DNA of 44,597 nt from Betaproteobacteria bacterium (GTDB lineage: Bacteria > Pseudomonadota > Gammaproteobacteria > Burkholderiales > Rhodocyclaceae): positions 1 to 44,597 of the forward strand of contig JACQAO010000053.1 in assembly GCA_016194935.1 (NCBI GenBank). The letters are read 5' to 3'. Below the pieces are notes generated by a model, which made no database searches, had not been told where the DNA came from, and worked only from the letters and a program-made list of their open reading frames with translations. The position numbers and the translations under genes were made by a program. Positions 16,113 to 23,036 of this stretch are shown here, one piece after another (the first letter of the stretch is position 1; each line of letters begins with the position of its first letter).

Positions 16113-16607
16113 CTAACCGGCGGAACGTTTGCGAGGCGTCCGCTTTGCGCCAACTAGTCCTTGCGCCTCCTGCGCAAAGGCCAACATGCTTGCCAAGGCC
16201 TTGTTAACCGCTTCCGATGTTGGAAATGCTTTCTGAATCTCGGGTTGAAGGACAACGACATTGCTTCCTTGCGTAAAGTGCCGGAAGTATTTGCCGCGCA
16301 CGCCAACCCCGAGTTGCGCGCGCCTCAGTTCTGGTATGTCTTGGTCAGATTTTGCCACATATCGAGTCGCTTTCCGTGCGCTGATGATTCGAACATTGTA
16401 GCGGCGCTCCGTGTGAACCACCACCAGGAGCCGTCCCTTGTTTGAGATGCCGTAGGTTCGGCTTCGATCTTCGGACTCGAAGTGATCCGTGTCTGCGAAG
16501 GTCAGCGCCAGGTCATCCGCAAACACACTGACGGCTTCGTCGAACGATATGCCGTGCTTCCGCAGGTTGCTCGCTGCTTTCTGATCGTCCCACACGAACT
16601 TGAACAT
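16113..16607 (-). CDS. brnT: BrnT-family toxin fused to an antitoxin-like domain
   Basis: A 164-residue protein with two parts. Residues 1-85 are a BrnT ribonuclease-type toxin: FVWDDQKAASNLRKHGISFDEA, VFADDLALTFADTDH, the EDRSRTYG segment and LVVVHTERRYNVRIISARKATR. Residues 88-150 (KSDQDIPELRRAQL, then VRGKYFRHFTQGSNVVVLQP and FPTSEAVNKAL) match the small proteins normally encoded by a separate gene just downstream of such toxins and thought to be antitoxins. Here both are in one frame with no stop between. The junction contains GTG GCA AAA, so a second, internal start could still give a separate antitoxin. No strong ribosome site precedes the ATG at 16607. The gene is convergent with the sigma factor. 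Confidence 0.8.
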   Translation of the reverse strand: MFKFVWDDQKAASNLRKHGISFDEAVSVFADDLALTFADTDHFESEDRSRTYGISNKGRLLVVVHTERRYNVRIISARKATRYVAKSDQDIPELRRAQLGVGVRGKYFRHFTQGSNVVVLQPEIQKAFPTSEAVNKALASMLAFAQEAQGLVGAKRTPRKRSAG

Positions 16608-16643
16608 GCGGGATAACTGACATGTAAATCAACTGTTTCTTGC

Positions 16644-16868
16644 TTAACTATCGTACTTGAACGACAGCGAAACACGGGCGCGGTAGGCGGCCACTTTGCC
16701 GTCGGTGACTTTCATGTCGAGCTTGACGATCTCTGCGACGCGCAGGTCGCGCAGGGTTTTGCTGGCGGTTTCGACCGCCTTGGCGGCGGCGTCTTCCCAG
16801 GAAACCTTACTGGTGCCGATGATTTCAACGATTTTGTAAATGCCGTCTGCTTTGGATTTTTTTGCCAT
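16644..16868 (-). CDS. Dodecin family protein
   Basis: A 74-residue dodecin, a small flavin-binding protein that assembles into a hollow dodecamer and stores or buffers flavins. The family pattern is clear: IYKIVEIIGTSKVSWEDAAAKAVETASKTLRDLRVAEIVKLD with the flavin-stacking Trp in SWEDAA, then VAAYRARVSLSFKYD. The ATG at 16868 has GAGGAGA about eight bases upstream; the in-frame ATG at 16907 adds residues outside the family. It lies downstream of the GGDEF/EAL gene on the same strand, separated by 87 bases that contain an inverted repeat. Confidence 0.93.
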   Translation of the reverse strand: MAKKSKADGIYKIVEIIGTSKVSWEDAAAKAVETASKTLRDLRVAEIVKLDMKVTDGKVAAYRARVSLSFKYDS

Positions 16869-16909
16869 GCTGTTCTCCTCAAAGATTGAGCTGCCGCCCG
16901 GTATCAAGT

Positions 16910-16930
16910 CATGCTCCGATCAGGAGCATG
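16910..16930. other. Inverted repeat between the GGDEF/EAL and dodecin genes
   Basis: CATGCTCC at 16910-16917 and GGAGCATG at 16923-16930 form a perfect 8-base stem with a five-base loop. No T run follows on either strand, so it is an operator or a transcript-end hairpin rather than a classical terminator. Confidence 0.5.
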
Positions 16931-16955
16931 GCTGCATGATACGCCTTTGCCGAAA

Positions 16956-19274
16956 CTAGCGAACAGCCGCTCCATAGGCGGCGATCCAGTCCGACAGCTT
17001 GGCTGCCGGCATGGGTCGGGCGATGCCGTAGCCTTGTCCCACATCGCAGCCTGAATTTCTCAGCCAGTCCAGATCAGCGGGGGTTTCCGCGCCTTCGGCG
17101 ACGACTTTCAATCCCAGCGCGTGACCCAGCAGGATGGTGGAGTTGACGATGGCGGCGTCTTTGCGCGAGGCAATCACGGAGCTGATGAAAGACTGGTCGA
17201 TTTTCAGTTCGTGCACCGGCAGGGTTTTCAGATAAGCCAGCGATGCCTGTCCGGCGCCGTAATCGTCGATGGAAAGCCGGATGCCGTGGGCCGCCAGTTC
17301 GTTGAGGTGTTCGAGCGCCAGCGCCGGGTCTTCCATCAGCGCGCTTTCGGTGATTTCCAGGCAGATTTCTTCAGGCGGCAGGGCGTGCAGGGCGGTCAGC
17401 CGCTGCACTTGCTCGACCAGTCCGGGATTCAGCAGGTCGCGCGCGGAAATGTTGATGGACGGCACGATGTGCAGGCCGTCGGCGCGCCAACGCGCGGTCT
17501 GCACGATGACCTGCTCCAGCAGCCAGGGCGTGATTTCGCGGATGAAGCCGGTTTGTTCGGCGAACGGGATGAAACTCAAGGGCGGCAGCAGCCCCTTGTC
17601 CGGATGTTGCCAACGCAGCAGGGCTTCGGCGCTGACGATCCTGCCGCTGGCGAGATCCAGTTTGGGCTGGTAATACACCACGAATTCACTGCGCGCCAAA
17701 GCTTCGCGCATTTCGCCGATCAACGATAGTTGTTCGTGCGGCGGATCGCCACCGACGCCGGAGGCGAAGGCAAAGCCGGTCTGCCGGCGCTTGGCGGCGT
17801 ACATCGCCAGTTCAGCGCGGCGCAGCAAGGTATTGGCGTCCTGTCCGTCTCTGGGGCGCAGCGCGATGCCCAGGCTGCCGCCCACGTCGATGCGTTGTCC
17901 GTCCAGCACAAACGGATCGCGCAAAGTGGCGCGCAACAATTCGGCGTAACGGGTTGCTTCGGCCTCATCCGCGCCAATCAGCAGGAAGGCGAACTCGTCG
18001 CCCCACAGCCGCGCCACCATACTCGGTGCGGCAATGACATGGGCCAGGCGTTCGCCGACTTTGCCCAGCAGCCGGTCGCCGACGGGATGGCCAAGGGCGT
18101 CATTGATCATGGCAAAGCGGTCGAGATCGAGCACGGCGATTGCGGCACTGGCGTTACCGGGAAGCTGCTCGAAAATTTCTATCAGCCGGATGCGATTGGG
18201 CAGGCTGGTGAGTGGATCTTCGTAAGCGATCTTGAGTATTTTCTGTTCGCGTTCGGCGATCCCGGCACGCATGCTGTCCAGGCTCACCGCCAACTGGCCG
18301 ATCTCGTCCGGCGGCAAGCGCGGCACCGGCTGGGCGTAATCGCCCGCCTGGATGCGATGGGCCACTGCGGCCAACTGATTCACCGGCCTGGCGATGCGCC
18401 GGGCGAACATGATGCTGCCCAGCACGAACAGGAGGATGCCGCCGACCACAATGGAATACAGGGTCGTGTGTATCGAACGGTAAGGCGCCTCGGCCTGATC
18501 CAGCGAGCGTTGCAAAACCACTGTGGCGTTTTGCCCCAGAGATTTCGTCAAGGTCTGGAAACGTTCACCTGCAAACGGCAGGGTTTGCGCCGTCTCCAGC
18601 GACAGCGCCGGCAGGGCGGCAGACAATGCGGCGCGCTGGGCGCCTTCGAACGAAGACGCCAGCAGCACGGCGGCCTTGCCGTCATTGCGCACCACGCTGA
18701 CGAACAGGCCGGTCATATCCGACAAGTCGCGGGCCCAGGCGTCGTCTACCGGGAAGCCCATGGCGACCCAGGCGATCCGCCTCGGCGCATCAATGGGGAC
18801 CAGTACGATCTGGTAGAGATGGCCGTCCTGCATTTGCTTGAAGGCGGTTCCTGTCCCCTTGGCTTCAGCGACCGCCAGCAGATCAGGCAACGGGAAAGAA
18901 TCCGGCGGAGTAACGTCCGAATGCGTGTCGGCGATCAAGCGCCCCTCGGGGCTCAGCACCATCATTACGCTGGCGCCGACGCGCCTGCCGTGATTGCCGA
19001 GCACCGAGCGTATGGTCGGTTGATCCGACGTGGCGATGGCGTCGCGGAAAGCGAAGTCGCCCGATACCACCTTGGCTGCCGTTTCCAACTGACGCTGATT
19101 CTGTTCGATCTGGCGGCTGAATACCCGTGCGCCGGCGGTGAGCTCGCGCGCCATCTCGGTGGCGACGATGCGCTCGTTGCTGCGGGTCACTATCGCCAGT
19201 ATCAGTGACATGACAAGCACCAGCAGCCCGACGAATACGGCTACGATGCGATATTGCAGTGAGCGGAAAATCAT
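16956..19274 (-). CDS. Membrane GGDEF/EAL cyclic-di-GMP signalling protein
   Basis: A 772-residue inner-membrane protein. Membrane segment 1 at about 10-28, a periplasmic sensor of double-Cache size (about 30-268), segment 2 at about 270-291, HAMP to about 345, GGDEF domain 350-505 and EAL domain 520-765. The EAL motif is intact (EALLRW, 550-555), with EICLEITESALM, SIDDYGAGQASLAYL and ELKIDQSFI, so phosphodiesterase activity is likely. The cyclase motif reads WGDEF (424-428), a Trp replacing the first Gly, so cyclase activity is doubtful and the domain may be regulatory. It starts ten bases after the cupredoxin-like gene in one operon, suggesting that it senses a periplasmic signal linked to that protein. 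Confidence 0.93.
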   Translation of the reverse strand: MIFRSLQYRIVAVFVGLLVLVMSLILAIVTRSNERIVATEMARELTAGARVFSRQIEQNQRQLETAAKVVSGDFAFRDAIATSDQPTIRSVLGNHGRRVGASVMMVLSPEGRLIADTHSDVTPPDSFPLPDLLAVAEAKGTGTAFKQMQDGHLYQIVLVPIDAPRRIAWVAMGFPVDDAWARDLSDMTGLFVSVVRNDGKAAVLLASSFEGAQRAALSAALPALSLETAQTLPFAGERFQTLTKSLGQNATVVLQRSLDQAEAPYRSIHTTLYSIVVGGILLFVLGSIMFARRIARPVNQLAAVAHRIQAGDYAQPVPRLPPDEIGQLAVSLDSMRAGIAEREQKILKIAYEDPLTSLPNRIRLIEIFEQLPGNASAAIAVLDLDRFAMINDALGHPVGDRLLGKVGERLAHVIAAPSMVARLWGDEFAFLLIGADEAEATRYAELLRATLRDPFVLDGQRIDVGGSLGIALRPRDGQDANTLLRRAELAMYAAKRRQTGFAFASGVGGDPPHEQLSLIGEMREALARSEFVVYYQPKLDLASGRIVSAEALLRWQHPDKGLLPPLSFIPFAEQTGFIREITPWLLEQVIVQTARWRADGLHIVPSINISARDLLNPGLVEQVQRLTALHALPPEEICLEITESALMEDPALALEHLNELAAHGIRLSIDDYGAGQASLAYLKTLPVHELKIDQSFISSVIASRKDAAIVNSTILLGHALGLKVVAEGAETPADLDWLRNSGCDVGQGYGIARPMPAAKLSDWIAAYGAAVR

Positions 19275-19283
19275 CGCCTGACC

Positions 19284-19946
19284 TCAATAGGCATTGGCGT
19301 CGTTTGCCGGCTTGGGCTTGACGATACGCGGCACAACGTCCATCACCTGTTCCAGTCTGACCTGTGTGGCGCCGATCATGATCTCGCGCGCCGGCGGGCC
19401 GGCCTTCTGGCGCGGGTGCCAGAAGCGCAGCAGGTAGCGACCGGCAGGCACATTGTGGATGACGGCATGCCCATTGGCCGCCGTCTTGGCGAAATATGGG
19501 GAGTTGACCACCAGCACATAGGCTTCCATCCAGTCATGGATATTGCAGCCGAGCGCTACTTCGCCGGGCTTGTCGAACACCTCCGGCTGCGCAGGTTTAC
19601 CGGCGTAGAGCTTGATTTCGAAGCGCTTGGCCGGAGAAAAGGAATACACATGATGCTTGATTGGATCGCGGTTGGGAAAATCGACCGCCGCGCCCGCGCG
19701 CACGATGGTGAGATAGGGGGCGAACTCACGATCCCGCTGCTCGATGCTGGCGGCGACACGGCCTGTGTGGAGAGGCGGCGCGCTGCCCGAGAGAGGTTCC
19801 AGCACTACCGCAGCGTCTTCCAGCGCCTTGCCGTCGGATGTTTTGGCAGTGGCGTCCAGGCTGCCGGCCTGGGCGCTTGCGCACGCAGCCAGCAGCACTA
19901 CCAGGCAGGCGGCATGTGCATGTGCATGTGCATGGATCCGGATCAT
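19284..19946 (-). CDS. Periplasmic cupredoxin-like protein ('methylamine utilisation' family), copy 1
   Basis: A 220-residue exported protein. The N terminus MIRIHAHAHAHA is encoded by a hexanucleotide repeat, then a hydrophobic core and LLAAC, a possible lipobox, with ASAQA as an alternative cleavage site. The body begins with a carboxypeptidase-regulatory-like strand set and contains DFPNRDPIKHHVYSFSPAK and LGCNIHDWM, which supply the His, Cys, His and Met of a type 1 copper site. PAGRYLLRFWHP closes the domain. Such proteins are often auto-annotated as methylamine utilisation proteins, but no mau genes are here. It overlaps the NTF2-like gene by ATGA and precedes the GGDEF/EAL gene. A paralogue lies at 21770-22435. 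Confidence 0.82.
   Translation of the reverse strand: MIRIHAHAHAHAACLVVLLAACASAQAGSLDATAKTSDGKALEDAAVVLEPLSGSAPPLHTGRVAASIEQRDREFAPYLTIVRAGAAVDFPNRDPIKHHVYSFSPAKRFEIKLYAGKPAQPEVFDKPGEVALGCNIHDWMEAYVLVVNSPYFAKTAANGHAVIHNVPAGRYLLRFWHPRQKAGPPAREIMIGATQVRLEQVMDVVPRIVKPKPANDANAY
19912..19934. repeat. GCATGT hexanucleotide repeat inside the cupredoxin-like signal peptide
   Basis: Three full GCATGT units and a partial fourth. Read on the minus strand they encode alternating His-Ala. Since the unit is six bases, gain or loss of a copy changes length but not frame. Confidence 0.85.
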
Positions 19947-20398
19947 GGCGCGACCTGGAGGGCAGGGGCGATTTGCCAGATCTCGGTGGTCAAGCTGCCG
20001 TCACGGTAGACCAGTGCCTGCCAAACCTTGACGGTGGCGGCGCCTGCGTACTCGGCCGAGACCTCGAACGTGACCCCTTTCGGGTTGGCGTAGGCGTCCA
20101 GCTTGCCGAATTTTGCAGTGCGCGGTTTGCCCGCGTTGGCGGCGAAGAATTTCTGCCAGACCTCGCGGATCGCGGCCTTGCTGCGGTAGCGGCCCTCCAG
20201 CGGGCCGCCCACCCAATCCAGGTACGCATCATCGGCGTAGTCGCGCATCAGGCCGTCCAGATCGCCGGCGGCAACTGCCTTGAGGTGCGCTTGCGCCTGC
20301 GCCTCGTCGAGCGGGCCGGCATATGCCGCCTGGGTATTGGCGAGAAACAGGATGGTTGCGGCGATCATTATCCTGCGGGGTATGGATCGGTGAATCAT
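19943..20398 (-). CDS. Secreted NTF2-like (SnoaL-type) protein
   Basis: A 151-residue protein with a signal peptide (basic RSIPRR, hydrophobic core, cleavage probably after AYA near residue 27) and one NTF2-like domain: AQAHLKAVAAGDLDGLMRDYADDAYLDW at the start and VWQALVYRDGSLTTEIWQIAP at the end. Members of this fold bind or turn over small hydrophobic ligands, but no catalytic set is evident. The ATG at 20398 has GGAGA eight bases upstream; reading back to 20428 would enter a tandem repeat. It is the first gene of the leftward operon with the cupredoxin-like and GGDEF/EAL genes. Confidence 0.82.
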   Translation of the reverse strand: MIHRSIPRRIMIAATILFLANTQAAYAGPLDEAQAQAHLKAVAAGDLDGLMRDYADDAYLDWVGGPLEGRYRSKAAIREVWQKFFAANAGKPRTAKFGKLDAYANPKGVTFEVSAEYAGAATVKVWQALVYRDGSLTTEIWQIAPALQVAP

Positions 20399-20412
20399 GG
20401 CGTTCTCCAGGG

Positions 20413-20442
20413 GATCAATGCGGATCAATGCGAGTCAATGCG
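20413..20442. repeat. Three tandem 10-base repeats upstream of the NTF2-like gene
   Basis: GATCAATGCG occurs twice in a row (20413-20432), then AGTCAATGCG (20433-20442). The ten-base period matches one DNA turn, as in arrayed protein-binding sites. The first copy ends 15 bases before the NTF2-like start codon. Confidence 0.6.
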
Positions 20443-20549
20443 GGTTGATTAATAATAACATGCGGTGTAATCTCCACAGGCGTCAGGCTTACGGCTTCTG
20501 CTTTTTCCCTGTGTTTCCTGGCATTCCGGTAGTTGAAAGGAGTAAAGAG

Positions 20550-20798
20550 ATGGCGATCAATTCCGTAGTCTCCAGCACCTCGGCCAATCTGCCCTCGGTT
20601 CGTCCGCAGCCGCAGGCCGACCAGGTCAGGCCGCAAGAACCGCCCAAACACGAGACCCCGCCTGCACGTCCGGCCCCGGCCAGGCAGGCCGCCAAGCCGC
20701 CCGCGCCTCCCAAAGAAGCCCCCGCCGAACCCAGACCCAGGCCCGTGGTGAATACCCAGGGCGAGACCACCGGCAGGGTTATCAATACCTCGGCCTGA
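20550..20798 (+). CDS. Small proline-rich protein of unknown function
   Basis: An 82-residue protein. The first 20 residues (AINSVVSSTSANLPSV) are polar, the middle 45 are dominated by Pro, Ala, Lys and Glu (about residues 20-65) and are surely disordered, and the end VVNTQGETTGRVINTSA is compact and looks conserved. I have a vague memory of similar small betaproteobacterial proteins ending in a VNTxGxTTGxxIN motif. No signal peptide. The ATG has AAGGAG nine bases upstream, a very good site. It is the first gene in the rightward direction, opposite the NTF2-like gene across 150 bases. Confidence 0.72.
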   Translation: MAINSVVSSTSANLPSVRPQPQADQVRPQEPPKHETPPARPAPARQAAKPPAPPKEAPAEPRPRPVVNTQGETTGRVINTSA

Positions 20799-20817
20799 GC
20801 CGGCCCCGCCCGGCTTT
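20798..20817 (+). terminator. Weak terminator-like hairpin after the proline-rich gene
   Basis: AGCCGG (20798-20803) pairs with CCGGCT (20810-20815) across six bases and is followed by only TT. It could reduce rather than stop read-through into the beta-barrel gene. Confidence 0.35.
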
Positions 20818-20837
20818 ACAACGGGGATTGAAGTTGC

Positions 20838-20873
20838 GGAGCGACCGGAGCGACCGAGGCGACCGGAGTGACA
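20838..20873 (+). repeat. Four tandem 9-base GGAGCGACC-type repeats before the beta-barrel gene
   Basis: GGAGCGACC, GGAGCGACC, GAGGCGACC and GGAGTGACA follow one another without gaps and end seven bases before the ATG of the next gene. Three of the four units carry GGAG, so the array offers repeated Shine-Dalgarno cores. Confidence 0.7.
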
Positions 20874-20880
20874 GTTGGGC

Positions 20881-21768
20881 ATGAACATATTTCGATCAAG
20901 TCCGATGCTGTCTCAGGCATGTTGCCTGGCAGCCATGTTGAGCGCAGCTTACCCAGCAAAGGCGGACTGGTCGTACGGCGCCGCGCTGGGAATCCAATAT
21001 GACAGCAATCTAGGCAATGCCCGCGCCAGTGACAGTGTCAGCGATCATGCGCTGACTGCCTCGGTGGCCGCGACACAATCCGACTATCTGGAAGATGACA
21101 GCAGCATCAGTTGGGGTGGGCGTCTTGCCGTCGAAGACTATGCTCGCTACACCGGTCTTGGCAATCTGGCGTTGGGCGCCAATATTGCCTACCGCAAGAA
21201 ACTCGGCTTGGGGCCGCGGGCGCCCTGGTGGCGCGCGTCCTGGTCATCGTCGGCATTTAACTACCGGGAGCACGCCCGTAACGGCTGGTTGCACCAGGCT
21301 GACATCGGCGCAGGCAAGCGCTTCAGCGCGCGCATCAACATCGGCGCGACTTTCCGCATCGAGCAACGCACGGCTGCCAACCAGGGTCAGCAAGCATCCG
21401 GTTTGTCGGGCGATGCGTTCAGCCAGTCGTCGAAAAGCATGCTCGTGAATGCCGAATACGCGCTGGCTCGAAACGCGGTGCTGAGCCTGGGTGGCGAATT
21501 GCGTCACGGTGACATCGTATCTACCAGCCATCGGTATCGCCAGGCATACCTGTTCTCCAAGGCCGTTGCCGAAGATAAGGCGCTGGGTGAGGATGTGTAT
21601 GCCTACCGGCTGTCAGGCAATACGTTTGATCTGAATGCCGGTGTGGCGTGGTTCCTTTCTCCGGATTCGCAGGTCAATGTTGGTTTGCATAGGGCGATCA
21701 CACACGCCGATGGCAACAACAATTACACCCGCAACAGAGTGACCGTGAACTGGGTCGGAAATTTTTGA
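20881..21768 (+). CDS. Predicted outer-membrane beta-barrel protein
   Basis: A 295-residue protein with a signal peptide (LSQACCLAAMLSAAYPAKA, cleavage near residue 29) and alternating hydrophobic strands throughout, ending in NRVTVNWVGNF with a terminal Phe, the outer-membrane assembly signature. The mature start DWSYGAALGIQYDSNLGNA is typical of proteobacterial barrel proteins found beside cupredoxin-like methylamine utilisation genes. I know no function. The ATG at 20881 follows a 9-base repeat array rich in GGAG. The copy 2 cupredoxin-like gene begins one base after its stop, so they form an operon that mirrors the leftward one. Confidence 0.8.
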   Translation: MNIFRSSPMLSQACCLAAMLSAAYPAKADWSYGAALGIQYDSNLGNARASDSVSDHALTASVAATQSDYLEDDSSISWGGRLAVEDYARYTGLGNLALGANIAYRKKLGLGPRAPWWRASWSSSAFNYREHARNGWLHQADIGAGKRFSARINIGATFRIEQRTAANQGQQASGLSGDAFSQSSKSMLVNAEYALARNAVLSLGGELRHGDIVSTSHRYRQAYLFSKAVAEDKALGEDVYAYRLSGNTFDLNAGVAWFLSPDSQVNVGLHRAITHADGNNNYTRNRVTVNWVGNF

Positions 21769-21769
21769 G

Positions 21770-22435
21770 ATGGCCGGCATGAAAACAATCCTGTGCAGCA
21801 TGCTCGCCTTGGCGAGTGTCGGCATAGCCCACGCCGCCCACGCCGCAGAAATTCTCGCCACGGTGCGCGACTCAAAAGGACTTCCCGTGGAAGACGCGGT
21901 GATATTGGCCATGCCGCTGAATCGCAAAGCCTTCGAAGCGGCAAAGCCGCATGGCCAAGTCATTGACCAGGTCAACAAGGAATTTATTCCCTATGTGCGG
22001 GTGGTCTTTAACGGCACCCTGGTCAGCTTTCCAAACAAGGACAATATCCGGCATCACGTTTATTCATTCTCGCCCGCCAAGAAATTCGAATTGCCCCTGT
22101 ACTCCGGTGTTTCCGCACCGCCGGTGCTTTTCGACAAGCCGGGTGTAGTGGTGCTCGGCTGCAATATCCACGACTGGATGATCGGCTACGTCTATGTTGC
22201 CGATACGCCTTTCTTCGGCAAGACGGAAAAGGAAGGACACGCGACCCTGGCCAACCTGCCTGCTGGCGACTACCAGGTGCATATCTGGCATCCCGACATG
22301 GAGAAGAGCGAACAAACGACCATGCAGCGTGTGACGATCACCGACAAGCCGGTGAACATGGCATGGACGATAACGCTGAAACCACCCTTCCGCATACCGC
22401 GACCGACCGGAACGAACAACAACGGTTACCGCTGA
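21770..22435 (+). CDS. Periplasmic cupredoxin-like protein ('methylamine utilisation' family), copy 2
   Basis: A 221-residue exported protein with a standard signal peptide (cleavage probably after AHA near residue 25). It shares the full plan of copy 1: SFPNKDNIRHHVYSFSPAKK, VLGCNIHDWM and PAGDYQVHIWHP, so the likely type 1 copper ligands (His, Cys, His, Met) are all present. It lacks the His-Ala repeat and the lipobox of copy 1. It follows the beta-barrel gene by one base. The ATG at 21779 is an alternative start. A pair of copper proteins in divergent operons suggests a shared periplasmic redox or copper-handling role, not methylamine oxidation. Confidence 0.82.
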   Translation: MAGMKTILCSMLALASVGIAHAAHAAEILATVRDSKGLPVEDAVILAMPLNRKAFEAAKPHGQVIDQVNKEFIPYVRVVFNGTLVSFPNKDNIRHHVYSFSPAKKFELPLYSGVSAPPVLFDKPGVVVLGCNIHDWMIGYVYVADTPFFGKTEKEGHATLANLPAGDYQVHIWHPDMEKSEQTTMQRVTITDKPVNMAWTITLKPPFRIPRPTGTNNNGYR

Positions 22436-22437
22436 AA

Positions 22438-22459
22438 CGGGCGGTTGGCGAGCCGCCCG
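22438..22459 (+). terminator. GC-rich hairpin after the copy 2 cupredoxin-like gene
   Basis: CGGGCGG (22438-22444) pairs perfectly with CCGCCCG (22453-22459) over an eight-base loop, three bases after the stop codon. There is no T run, so it may protect the mRNA end or act with Rho. Confidence 0.45.
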
Positions 22460-22492
22460 AATGCTTCCGCAAACAGAACAGCACATCGGAAA

Positions 22493-22756
22493 TCAGGAAA
22501 AGCGGTTTAGTTTCGTAATACCGCCAGATCGTGCGAACAGAAACAAAAAACCCGCCGGAGCGGGTTCATAGAATCTATGAGCAATATGGCATTGTTTCAG
22601 AATCTTGTTCGCAAGATGCCCTGACTTGCAGCCCTTTGGAATCGTCTGGCTTCCGCTCCCTTTTGTCCAGATTTCGTGCGACCCTTTACCATTCATTAGG
22701 TAGCACCAGCCGCGCCTGCTGAGAATTTCCTTTATCCGGGTTTCGTAACCATTCAA
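22493..22756 (-). CDS. hicA: HicA-family toxin with abnormal C-terminal extension
   Basis: An 87-residue frame. Residues 1-60 are a HicA mRNA-interferase toxin: RIKEILSRRGWCYLMNGKGSHEIW includes the catalytic His in GSHEIW, and TIPKGCKSGHLANKILKQCHI is the usual end of the domain. HicA proteins normally stop within a few residues of this point. Here the frame continues as HRFYEPAPAGFLFLF, which is simply the translation of a transcription terminator (22543-22566). The extension is therefore probably an artefact of a lost stop codon. The gene directly follows the DUF1902 gene with a one-base gap, the classic HicB-first toxin-antitoxin order. Confidence 0.8.
   Translation of the reverse strand: MNGYETRIKEILSRRGWCYLMNGKGSHEIWTKGSGSQTIPKGCKSGHLANKILKQCHIAHRFYEPAPAGFLFLFARSGGITKLNRFS
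22543..22566 (-). terminator. Rho-independent terminator lying inside the hicA reading frame
   Basis: On the minus strand AACCCGC pairs with GCGGGTT across TCCG, followed by TTTTGTTTCTG. A second palindrome, CATAGA-A-TCTATG, lies next to it at 22567-22579. Transcription should end here, before the frame's stop codon at 22493. Confidence 0.85.
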
Positions 22757-22757
22757 T

Positions 22758-23036
22758 TCATGCTACCGCAAGGTTGTCATGTATCCGAATATCGGTCCTC
22801 GGCGTTGTGATTAGCGAATGTGTCAATGCCAAGAGATCAGGCAAGGCAGAATGAATTTCCTTCATAAGCCCATCCAGGCTTTCTGCTTCTACGGCCAAAC
22901 CGATGCCGTCACTTGTGGCAAAGTAAACGTCTGCTTCTACATCGTGGCAAACGTCAACTTTTATTTTGATGGGGACTCCAAGGAATGCGGCAATTTTCCA
23001 ACCGGGGAACCCAAGACGCCATGACGCTTGCATCAT
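22758..23036 (-). CDS. DUF1902 (HicB-like) antitoxin
   Basis: A 92-residue protein with the HicB-like partial RNase H-fold seen in DUF1902: IKVDVCHDVEADVYFATSDGIGLAVEAESLDGLMKEI, followed by a helix DLLAL. It carries no added DNA-binding domain in the remaining residues, so regulation may need another factor. Gene order (antitoxin then hicA, one-base gap) and the domain type make the pairing secure. The first 20 residues are not typical of the family, and an internal start is possible. The upstream 200 bases are AT-rich and separate it from the type I secretion operon. Confidence 0.82.
   Translation of the reverse strand: MMQASWRLGFPGWKIAAFLGVPIKIKVDVCHDVEADVYFATSDGIGLAVEAESLDGLMKEIHSALPDLLALTHSLITTPRTDIRIHDNLAVA

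Noticed and set aside
17730..19208. A 492-codon open frame opposite the GGDEF/EAL gene, and similar long frames at 23386-24555 and 32870-33895
   Set aside because: They run antisense to well-supported genes; their protein sequences have no domain features and reflect codon bias or RTX periodicity on the other strand.
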